Positions 11,631 to 22,322 of a stretch of DNA of 64,000 nucleotides are shown here, one piece after another. Source of the DNA: Auanema rhodensis (Eukaryota > Nematoda > Chromadorea > Rhabditida > Rhabditidae). How positions within the stretch are numbered: the first letter of the stretch is position 1; each line of letters opens with the position of its first letter. Location of the stretch: NCBI GenBank assembly GCA_964057225.1, contig OZ059900.1, positions 15,267,638 to 15,331,637 on the forward strand, given 5' to 3'. Made by a program: the position numbers and the translations under genes. The notes beneath the pieces were generated by a model. That model was given only the letters and a program-made list of their open reading frames with translations. It made no database searches and was not told the origin of the DNA.

Positions 11631-14600
11631 TATTGATTAAATCGATTTTTGTTCATATGAGTCGTCAAATGCAACAAATTTCAGCGTGTTACATACTAAA
11701 ATGAAGCATTTTACAAGCTGAACACTAGAAAAATACAAAAACACAGTTTTTCCCATGAGAAATATTTTATTATGCTGGAAAACCAGTTTTTGGAAATTTC
11801 GCTGTAAACAAGGTTTTGACTTACGATTTCATGTGTTCAAACTCATGCAATGTCAATGAAACCTAGCTCAAAATTGTTCGTACAACGTCTAGTTCCACTT
11901 TCACGACAAAAAAACAGGGGTTAGAAAATTTAGGAAATTAGCATATTCTGAGGGCACGCCCCTTATGGCTAATATTGATTAAATCGATTTTTGTTCATAT
12001 GAGTCGTCAAAAGCAACGAATTTCAGCGTGTTACATACTAAAATGAAGTATTTTACATGCTGAACACTAGAAAAATACAAAAACACAGTATTTCCCATGA
12101 GAAATATTTTATTATGCTGGAAAACCAGTTTTTGGAAATTTCGCTGTAAACAAGGTTTTGACTTACGATTTCATGTGTTCAAACTCATGCAATGTCAATG
12201 AAACCTTGCTCAAAATTGTTCCTACAACGTCTAGTTCCACTTTCACGACAAAAAAACAGGGGTTAGAAAATTAAGGAAATTAGCATATTCTGAGGGCACG
12301 CCCCTTATGGCTAATATTGATTAAATCGATTTTTGTTCATATGAGTCGTCAAATGAAACGAATTTCAGGGTGTTACATACTAAAATGAAGCATTTTACAT
12401 GCTGAACACTATAAAAATACAAAAACACAGTATTTCCCATGAGAAATATTTTATTATGCTGGAAAACCAGTTTTTGGAAAGTTCGCTGTAAACAAGGTTT
12501 TGACTTACGATTTCATGTGTTCAAACTCATGCAATGTCAATGAAACCTAGCTCAAAATTGTTCGTACAACGTCTAATTCCACTTTCACGACAAAAAAACA
12601 GGGGTTAGAAAATTAAGGAAATTAGCATATTCTGAGGGCACGCCCCTTATGGCTAATATTGATTAAATCGATTTTTGTTCATATGAGTCGTCAAATGCAA
12701 CGAATTTCAGCGTGTTACATACTAAAATGAAGTATTTTACATGCTGAACACTAGAAAAATACAAAAACACAGTATTTCCCATGAGAAATATTTTATTATG
12801 CTGGAAAACCAGTTTTTGGAAATTTCGCTGTAAACAAGGTTTTGACTTACGATTTCATGTGTTCAAACTCATGCAATGTCAATGAAACCTAGCTCAAAAT
12901 TGTTCCTACAACGTCTAGTTCCACTTTCACGACAAAAAACAGGGGTTAGAAAATTAAGGAAATTAGCATATTCTGAGGGCACGCCCCTTATGGCTAATAT
13001 TGATTAAATCGATTTTTGTTCATATGAGTCGTCAAATGCAACGAATTTCAGCGTGTTACATACTAAAATAAAGCATTTTACATGCTGAACACTAGAAAAA
13101 TACAAAAACACAGTATTTCCCATGAGAAATATTTTATTATGCTGGAAAACCAGTTTTTGGAAATTTCGCTGTAAACAAGGTTTTGACTTACGATTTCATG
13201 TGTTCAAACTCATGCAATGTCAATGAAACCTAGCTCAAAATTGTTCCTACAACGTCTAATTCCACTTTCACGACAAAAAAACAGGGGTTAGAAAATTAAG
13301 GAAATTAGCATATTCTGAGGGCACGCCCCTTATGGCTAATATTGATTAAATCGATTTTTGTTCATATGAGTCGTCAAATGCAACGAATTTCAGCGTGTTA
13401 CATACTAAAATGAAGTATTTTACATGCTGAACACTAGAAAAATACAAAAACACAGTATTTCCCATGAGAAATATTTTATTATGCTGGAAAACCAGTTTTT
13501 GGAAATTTCGCTGTAAACAAGGTTTTGACTTACGATTTCATGTGCTCAAACTCATGCAATGTCAATGAAACCTAGCTCAAAATTGTTCCTACAACGTCTA
13601 ATTCCACTTTCACGACAAAAAAACAGGGGTTAGAAAATTAAGGAAATTAGCATATTCTGAGGGCACGCCCCTTATGGCTAATATTGATTAAATCGATTTT
13701 TGTTCATATGAGTCGTCAAATGCAACGAATTTTAGCGTGTTACATACTAAAATGAAGCATTTTACATGCTGAACACTAGAAAAATACAAAAACACAGTAT
13801 TTCCCATGAGAAATATTTTATTATGCTGGAAAACCAGTTTTTGGAAATTTCGCTGTAAACAAGGTTTTGACTTACGATTTCATGTGTTCAAACTCATGCA
13901 ATGTCAATGAAACCTAGCTCAAAATTGTTCGTACAACGTCTAGTTCCACTTTCACGACAAAAAAACAGGGGTTAGAAAATTAAGGAAATTAGCATATTCT
14001 GAGGGCACGCCCCTTATGGCTAATATTGATTAAATCGATTTTTGTTCATATGAGTCGTCAAATGCAACAAATTTCAGCGTGTTACATACTAAAATGAAGC
14101 ATTTTACAAGCTGAACACTAGAAAAATACAAAAACACAGTTTTTCCCATGAGAAATATTTTATTATGCTGGAAAACCAGTTTTTGGAAATTTCGCTGTAA
14201 ACAAGGTTTTGACTTACGATTTCATGTGTTCAAACTCATGCAATGTCAATGAAACCTAGCTCAAAATTGTTCCTACAACGTCTAGTTCCACTTTCACGAC
14301 AAAAAAACAGGGGTTAGAAAATTTAGGAAATTAGCATATTCTGAGGGCACGCCCCTTATGGCTAATATTGATTAAATCGATTTTTGTTCATATGAGTCGT
14401 CAAATGCAACGAATTTCAGCGTGTTACATACTAAAATAAAGCATTTTACATGCTGAACACTAGAAAAATACAAAAACACAGTATTTCCCATGAGAAATAT
14501 TTTATTATGCTGGAAAACCAGTTTTTGGAAATTTCGCTGTAAACAAGGTTTTGACTTACGATTTCATGTGTTCAAACTCATGCAATGTCAATGAAACCTA

Positions 14601-14707
14601 GCTCAAAATTGTTCCTACAACGTCTAATTCCACTTTCACGACAAAAAAACAGGGGTTAGAAAATTAAGGAAATTAGCATATTCTGAGGGCACGCCCCTTA
14701 TGGCTAA
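11631..14707 (+). repeat. Nine-monomer HOR, 3077 bp, copy 1
   Basis: Units start at 11631 (e), 11973 (l), 12315 (K), 12657 (a, 341 bp), 12998 (b), 13340 (c), 13682 (d), 14024 (e) and 14366 (b). Copy 2 follows directly with the same order and total length. In this copy both b units (12998 and 14366) carry AAAATAAAGCAT instead of AAAATGAAGCAT, creating an AATAAA hexamer. Neither b unit of copy 2 has it. HOR boundaries are arbitrary in phase. Confidence 0.9.
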
Positions 14708-17700
14708 TATTGATTAAATCGATTTTTGTTCATATGAGTCGTCAAATGCAACAAATTTCAGCGTGTTACATACTAAAATGAAGCATTTTACAAGCTGAAC
14801 ACTAGAAAAATACAAAAACACAGTTTTTCCCATGAGAAATATTTTATTATGCTGGAAAACCAGTTTTTGGAAATTTCGCTGTAAACAAGGTTTTGACTTA
14901 CGATTTCATGTGTTCAAACTCATGCAATGTCAATGAAACCTAGCTCAAAATTGTTCGTACAACGTCTAGTTCCACTTTCACGACAAAAAAACAGGGGTTA
15001 GAAAATTTAGGAAATTAGCATATTCTGAGGGCACGCCCCTTATGGCTAATATTGATTAAATCGATTTTTGTTCATATGAGTCGTCAAAAGCAACGAATTT
15101 CAGCGTGTTACATACTAAAATGAAGTATTTTACATGCTGAACACTAGAAAAATACAAAAACACAGTATTTCCCATGAGAAATATTTTATTATGCTGGAAA
15201 ACCAGTTTTTGGAAATTTCGCTGTAAACAAGGTTTTGACTTACGATTTCATGTGTTCAAACTCATGCAATGTCAATGAAACCTTGCTCAAAATTGTTCCT
15301 ACAACGTCTAGTTCCACTTTCACGACAAAAAAACAGGGGTTAGAAAATTAAGGAAATTAGCATATTCTGAGGGCACGCCCCTTATGGCTAATATTGATTA
15401 AATCGATTTTTGTTCATATGAGTCGTCAAATGAAACGAATTTCAGGGTGTTACATACTAAAATGAAGCATTTTACATGCTGAACACTATAAAAATACAAA
15501 AACACAGTATTTCCCATGAGAAATATTTTATTATGCTGGAAAACCAGTTTTTGGAAAGTTCGCTGTAAACAAGGTTTTGACTTACGATTTCATGTGTTCA
15601 AACTCATGCAATGTCAATGAAACCTAGCTCAAAATTGTTCGTACAACGTCTAATTCCACTTTCACGACAAAAAAACAGGGGTTAGAAAATTAAGGAAATT
15701 AGCATATTCTGAGGGCACGCCCCTTATGGCTAATATTGATTAAATCGATTTTTGTTCATATGAGTCGTCAAATGCAACGAATTTCAGCGTGTTACATACT
15801 AAAATGAAGTATTTTACATGCTGAACACTAGAAAAATACAAAAACACAGTATTTCCCATGAGAAATATTTTATTATGCTGGAAAACCAGTTTTTGGAAAT
15901 TTCGCTGTAAACAAGGTTTTGACTTACGATTTCATGTGTTCAAACTCATGCAATGTCAATGAAACCTAGCTCAAAATTGTTCCTACAACGTCTAGTTCCA
16001 CTTTCACGACAAAAAACAGGGGTTAGAAAATTAAGGAAATTAGCATATTCTGAGGGCACGCCCCTTATGGCTAATATTGATTAAATCGATTTTTGTTCAT
16101 ATGAGTCGTCAAATGCAACGAATTTCAGCGTGTTACATACTAAAATGAAGCATTTTACATGCTGAACACTAGAAAAATACAAAAACACAGTATTTCCCAT
16201 GAGAAATATTTTATTATGCTGGAAAACCAGTTTTTGGAAATTTCGCTGTAAACAAGGTTTTGACTTACGATTTCATGTGTTCAAACTCATGCAATGTCAA
16301 TGAAACCTAGCTCAAAATTGTTCCTACAACGTCTAATTCCACTTTCACGACAAAAAAACAGGGGTTAGAAAATTAAGGAAATTAGCATATTCTGAGGGCA
16401 CGCCCCTTATGGCTAATATTGATTAAATCGATTTTTGTTCATATGAGTCGTCAAATGCAACGAATTTCAGCGTGTTACATACTAAAATGAAGTATTTTAC
16501 ATGCTGAACACTAGAAAAATACAAAAACACAGTATTTCCCATGAGAAATATTTTATTATGCTGGAAAACCAGTTTTTGGAAATTTCGCTGTAAACAAGGT
16601 TTTGACTTACGATTTCATGTGCTCAAACTCATGCAATGTCAATGAAACCTAGCTCAAAATTGTTCCTACAACGTCTAATTCCACTTTCACGACAAAAAAA
16701 CAGGGGTTAGAAAATTAAGGAAATTAGCATATTCTGAGGGCACGCCCCTTATGGCTAATATTGATTAAATCGATTTTTGTTCATATGAGTCGTCAAATGC
16801 AACGAATTTTAGCGTGTTACATACTAAAATGAAGCATTTTACATGCTGAACACTAGAAAAATACAAAAACACAGTATTTCCCATGAGAAATATTTTATTA
16901 TGCTGGAAAACCAGTTTTTGGAAATTTCGCTGTAAACAAGGTTTTGACTTACGATTTCATGTGTTCAAACTCATGCAATGTCAATGAAACCTAGCTCAAA
17001 ATTGTTCGTACAACGTCTAGTTCCACTTTCACGACAAAAAAACAGGGGTTAGAAAATTAAGGAAATTAGCATATTCTGAGGGCACGCCCCTTATGGCTAA
17101 TATTGATTAAATCGATTTTTGTTCATATGAGTCGTCAAATGCAACAAATTTCAGCGTGTTACATACTAAAATGAAGCATTTTACAAGCTGAACACTAGAA
17201 AAATACAAAAACACAGTTTTTCCCATGAGAAATATTTTATTATGCTGGAAAACCAGTTTTTGGAAATTTCGCTGTAAACAAGGTTTTGACTTACGATTTC
17301 ATGTGTTCAAACTCATGCAATGTCAATGAAACCTAGCTCAAAATTGTTCCTACAACGTCTAGTTCCACTTTCACGACAAAAAAACAGGGGTTAGAAAATT
17401 TAGGAAATTAGCATATTCTGAGGGCACGCCCCTTATGGCTAATATTGATTAAATCGATTTTTGTTCATATGAGTCGTCAAATGCAACGAATTTCAGCGTG
17501 TTACATACTAAAATGAAGCATTTTACATGCTGAACACTAGAAAAATACAAAAACACAGTATTTCCCATGAGAAATATTTTATTATGCTGGAAAACCAGTT
17601 TTTGGAAATTTCGCTGTAAACAAGGTTTTGACTTACGATTTCATGTGTTCAAACTCATGCAATGTCAATGAAACCTAGCTCAAAATTGTTCCTACAACGT

Positions 17701-17784
17701 CTAATTCCACTTTCACGACAAAAAAACAGGGGTTAGAAAATTAAGGAAATTAGCATATTCTGAGGGCACGCCCCTTATGGCTAA
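14708..17784 (+). repeat. Nine-monomer HOR, 3077 bp, copy 2
   Basis: Units start at 14708, 15050, 15392, 15734, 16075, 16417, 16759, 17101 and 17443. The order e-l-K-a-b-c-d-e-b and the positions of the 341-bp unit match copy 1 exactly. The only difference noticed is GAAGCAT versus AAAGCAT in the two b units. This near-identity implies a recent duplication of a 3.1-kb block. Confidence 0.9.
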
Positions 17785-18467
17785 TATTGATTAAATCGAT
17801 TTTTGTTCATATGAGTCGTCAAATGCAACGAATTTCAGCGTGTTACATACTAAAATGAAGTATTTTACATGCTGAACACTAGAAAATAACAAAAACACAG
17901 TATTTCCCATGAGAAATATTTTATTATGCTGGAAAACCAGTTTTTGGAAATTTCGCTGTAAACAAGGTTTTGACTTACGATTTCATGTGTTCAAACTCAT
18001 GCAATGTCAATGAAACCTAGCTCAAAATTGTTCCTACAACGTCTATTTCCACTTTCACGACAAAAAACAGGGGTTAGAAAATTAAGGAAATTAGCATATT
18101 CTGAGGGCACGCCCCTTATGGCTTATATTGATTAAATCGATTTTTGTTCATATGAGTCGTCAAATGCAACGAATTTCAGCGTGTTACATACTAAAATGAA
18201 GCATTTTACATGCTGAACACTATAAAAATACAAAAACACAGTATTTCCCATGAGAAATATTTTATTATGCTGGAAAACCAGTTTTTGGAAATTTCGCTGT
18301 AAACAAGGTTTTGACTTACGATTTCATGTGTTCAAACTCATGCAATGTCAATGAAACCTAGCTCAAAATTGTTCCTACAACGTCTAATTCCACTTTCACG
18401 ACAAAAAAACAGGGGTTAGAAAATTAAGGAAATTAGCATATTCTGAGGGCACGCCCCTTATGGCTAA

Positions 18468-18747
18468 TATTGATTAAATCGATTTTTGTTCATATGAGTC
18501 GTCAAATGCAACGAATTTTAGCGTGTTACATACTAAAATGAAGCATTTTACATGCTGAACAGTTTTTGGAAATTTCGCTGTAAACAAGGTTTTGACTTAC
18601 GATTTCATGTGTTCGAACTCATGCAATGTCAATGAAACCTAGCTCAAAATTGTTCCTACAACGTCTAGTTCCACTTTCACGACAAAAAACAGGGGTTAGA
18701 AAATTAAGGAAATTAGCATATTCTGAGGGCACGCCCCTTATGGCTTA
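18468..18747 (+). repeat. 280-bp monomer with 61-bp deletion (1 of 4)
   Basis: After CATGCTGAACA at 18561 the sequence jumps to GTTTTTGG. Compared with full monomers, p95-155 is missing: the A-rich block, the TATTTC/GAAATA inverted repeat and most of the CTGG/CCAG hairpin. The two-base microhomology CA at the junction suits end-joining or replication slippage. The CENP-B-like element is kept. The unit also has TTTTAGCG, GTTCGAAC at 18611-18618, 6 A and GGCTTAT. Confidence 0.95.
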
Positions 18748-19431
18748 TATTGATTAAATCGATTTTTGTTCATATGAGTCGTCAAATGCAACGAATTTCA
18801 GCGTGTTACATACTAAAATGAAGCATTTTACATGCTGAACACTAGAAAAATACAAAAACACAGTATTTCCCATGAGAAATATTTTATTATGCTGGAAAAC
18901 CAGTTTTTGGAAATTTCGCTGTAAACAAGGTTTTGACTTACGATTTCATGTGTTCAAACTCATGCAATGTCAATGAAACCTTGCTCAAAATTGTTCCTAC
19001 AACGTCTAGTTCCACTTTCACGACAAAAAAACAGGGGTTAGAAAATTAAGGAAATTAGCATATTCTGAGGGCACGCCCCTTATGGCTTATATTGATTAAA
19101 TCGATTTTTGTTCATATGAGTCGTCAAATGCAACGAATTTCAGCGTGTTACATACTAAAATGAAGCATTTTACATGCTGAACACTATAAAAATACAAAAA
19201 CACAGTATTTCCCATGAGAAATATTTTATTATGCTGGAAAACCAGTTTTTGGAAATTTCGCTGTAAACAAGGTTTTGACTTACGATTTCATGTGTTCAAA
19301 CTCATGCAATGTCAATGAAACCTAGCTCAAAATTGTTCCTACAACGTCTAATTCCACTTTCACGACAAAAAAACAGGGGTTAGAAAATTAAGGAAATTAG
19401 CATATTCTGAGGGCACGCCCCTTATGGCTAA

Positions 19432-19711
19432 TATTGATTAAATCGATTTTTGTTCATATGAGTCGTCAAATGCAACGAATTTTAGCGTGTTACATACTAA
19501 AATGAAGCATTTTACATGCTGAACAGTTTTTGGAAATTTCGCTGTAAACAAGGTTTTGACTTACGATTTCATGTGTTCGAACTCATGCAATGTCAATGAA
19601 ACCTAGCTCAAAATTGTTCCTACAACGTCTAGTTCCACTTTCACGACAAAAAACAGGGGTTAGAAAATTAAGGAAATTAGCATATTCTGAGGGCACGCCC
19701 CTTATGGCTTA
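19432..19711 (+). repeat. 280-bp monomer with 61-bp deletion (2 of 4)
   Basis: Same junction (19525/19526) and same linked variants as the copy at 18468: TTTTAGCG, GTTCGAAC, 6 A, GGCTTAT. Identity by descent from one deletion event is the simplest reading. Confidence 0.95.
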
Positions 19712-20736
19712 TATTGATTAAATCGATTTTTGTTCATATGAGTCGTCAAATGCAACGAATTTCAGCGTGTTACATACTATAATGGAGTATTTTACATGCT
19801 GAACACTAGAAAAATACAAAAACACAGTATTTCCCATGAGAAATATTTTATTATGCTGGAAAACCAGTTTTTGGAAATTTCGCTGTAAACAAGGTTTTGA
19901 CTTACGATTTCATGTGTTCAAACTCATGCAATGTCAATGAAACCTAGCTCAAAATTGTTCCTACAACGTCTAATTCCACTTTCACGACAAAAAAACAGGG
20001 GTTAGAAAATTAAGGAAATTAGCATATTCTGAGGGCACGCCCCTTATGGCTAATATTGATTAAATCGATTTTTGTTCATATGAGTCGTCAAATGCAACGA
20101 ATTTCAGCGTGTTACATACTAAAATGAAGTATTTTACATGCTGAACACTAGAAAAATACAAAAACACAGTATTTCCCATGAGAAATATTTTATTATGCTG
20201 GAAAACCAGTTTTTGGAAATTTCGCTGTAAACAAGGTTTTGACTTACGATTTCATGTGTTCAAACTCATGCAATGTCAATGAAACCTAGCTCAAAATTGT
20301 TCCTACAACGTCTATTTCCACTTTCACGACAAAAAACAGGGGTTAGAAAATTAAGGAAATTAGCATATTCTGAGGGCACGCCCCTTATGGCTTATATTGA
20401 TTAAATCGATTTTTGTTCATATGAGTCGTCAAATGCAACGAATTTCAGCGTGTTACATACTAAAATGAAGCATTTTACATGCTGAACACTATAAAAATAC
20501 AAAAACACAGTATTTCCCATGAGAAATATTTTATTATGCTGGAAAACCAGTTTTTGGAAATTTCGCTGTAAACAAGGTTTTGACTTACGATTTCATGTGT
20601 TCAAACTCATGCAATGTCAATGAAACCTAGCTCAAAATTGTTCCTACAACGTCTAATTCCACTTTCACGACAAAAAAACAGGGGTTAGAAAATTAAGGAA
20701 ATTAGCATATTCTGAGGGCACGCCCCTTATGGCTAA

Positions 20737-21016
20737 TATTGATTAAATCGATTTTTGTTCATATGAGTCGTCAAATGCAACGAATTTTAGCGTGTTACAT
20801 ACTAAAATGAAGCATTTTACATGCTGAACAGTTTTTGGAAATTTCGCTGTAAACAAGGTTTTGACTTACGATTTCATGTGTTCGAACTCATGCAATGTCA
20901 ATGAAACCTAGCTCAAAATTGTTCCTACAACGTCTAGTTCCACTTTCACGACAAAAAACAGGGGTTAGAAAATTAAGGAAATTAGCATATTCTGAGGGCA
21001 CGCCCCTTATGGCTTA
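20737..21016 (+). repeat. 280-bp monomer with 61-bp deletion (3 of 4)
   Basis: Junction at 20830/20831 with the same linked variants. It is followed by a TATAATGGAGTAT unit, whereas the first deleted copy is followed by a GAAGCAT unit. Confidence 0.95.
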
Positions 21017-21700
21017 TATTGATTAAATCGATTTTTGTTCATATGAGTCGTCAAATGCAACGAATTTCAGCGTGTTACATACTATAATGGAGTATTTTAC
21101 ATGCTGAACACTAGAAAAATACAAAAACACAGTATTTCCCATGAGAAATATTTTATTATGCTGGAAAACCAGTTTTTGGAAATTTCGCTGTAAACAAGGT
21201 TTTGACTTACGATTTCATGTGTTCAAACTCATGCAATGTCAATGAAACCTTGCTCAAAATTGTTCCTACAACGTCTAGTTCCACTTTCACGACAAAAAAA
21301 CAGGGGTTAGAAAATTAAGGAAATTAGCATATTCTGAGGGCACGCCCCTTATGGCTTATATTGATTAAATCGATTTTTGTTCATATGAGTCGTCAAATGC
21401 AACGAATTTCAGCGTGTTACATACTAAAATGAAGCATTTTACATGCTGAACACTATAAAAATACAAAAACACAGTATTTCCCATGAGAAATATTTTATTA
21501 TGCTGGAAAACCAGTTTTTGGAAATTTCGCTGTAAACAAGGTTTTGACTTACGATTTCATGTGTTCAAACTCATGCAATGTCAATGAAACCTAGCTCAAA
21601 ATTGTTCCTACAACGTCTAATTCCACTTTCACGACAAAAAAACAGGGGTTAGAAAATTAAGGAAATTAGCATATTCTGAGGGCACGCCCCTTATGGCTAA

Positions 21701-21980
21701 TATTGATTAAATCGATTTTTGTTCATATGAGTCGTCAAATGCAACGAATTTTAGCGTGTTACATACTAAAATGAAGCATTTTACATGCTGAACAGTTTTT
21801 GGAAATTTCGCTGTAAACAAGGTTTTGACTTACGATTTCATGTGTTCGAACTCATGCAATGTCAATGAAACCTAGCTCAAAATTGTTCCTACAACGTCTA
21901 GTTCCACTTTCACGACAAAAAACAGGGGTTAGAAAATTAAGGAAATTAGCATATTCTGAGGGCACGCCCCTTATGGCTTA
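21701..21980 (+). repeat. 280-bp monomer with 61-bp deletion (4 of 4)
   Basis: Junction at 21794/21795 with the same linked variants. This is the last deleted unit in the window: none occurs after 21980, so the deleted subtype is confined to about 3.5 kb. Confidence 0.95.
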
Positions 21981-22322
21981 TATTGATTAAATCGATTTTT
22001 GTTCATATGAGTCGTCAAATGCAACGAATTTCAGCGTGTTACATACTATAATGGAGTATTTTACATGCTGAACACTAGAAAAATACAAAAACACAGTATT
22101 TCCCATGAGAAATATTTTATTATGCTGGAAAACCAGTTTTTGGAAATTTCGCTGTAAACAAGGTTTTGACTTACGATTTCATGTGTTCAAACTCATGCAA
22201 TGTCAATGAAACCTAGCTCAAAATTGTTCCTACAACGTCTAATTCCACTTTCACGACAAAAAAACAGGGGTTAGAAAATTAAGGAAATTAGCATATTCTG
22301 AGGGCACGCCCCTTATGGCTAA

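Larger units (their letters stand above)
17785..20053 (+). repeat. Seven-monomer HOR with deleted units, 2269 bp, copy 1
   Basis: Units start at 17785 (341 bp, TCTATTTCC, GGCTTAT), 18126 (CTATAA, CTAATT), 18468 (280 bp, TTTTAGCG, TTCGAA), 18748 (CCTTGCTC), 19090 (CTATAA), 19432 (280 bp) and 19712 (ACTATAATGGAGTAT). The lengths 341+342+280+342+342+280+342 give 2269. Inside it sits a trimer (x, CTATAA unit, deleted unit) of 963-964 bp used twice, so this is a nested HOR. The first unit has AGAAAATAAC, a local A/T switch not seen in copy 2. Confidence 0.92.
20054..22322 (+). repeat. Seven-monomer HOR with deleted units, 2269 bp, copy 2
   Basis: Units start at 20054, 20395, 20737 (280 bp), 21017, 21359, 21701 (280 bp) and 21981. 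Order and lengths equal copy 1. The unit at 21017 is a chimera: its 5' half is the TATAATGGAGTAT type (as at 19712), while its 3' half has CCTTGCTC, TCTAGTT and GGCTTAT (as at 18748). That indicates exchange between non-equivalent positions of the HOR. Confidence 0.92.

Noticed and set aside
13060-13080. AATAAA polyadenylation signal
   Set aside because: It appears only through a single substitution in two b monomers (and CAATAAAAC at 60475), with no gene upstream; treated as a sequence variant.
17785-22322. Assembly error as source of the 280-bp units
   Set aside because: Four units share an identical junction and linked variants in an ordered pattern, which fits real biology better. Read-level proof is not available here, so misassembly of copy number cannot be excluded.
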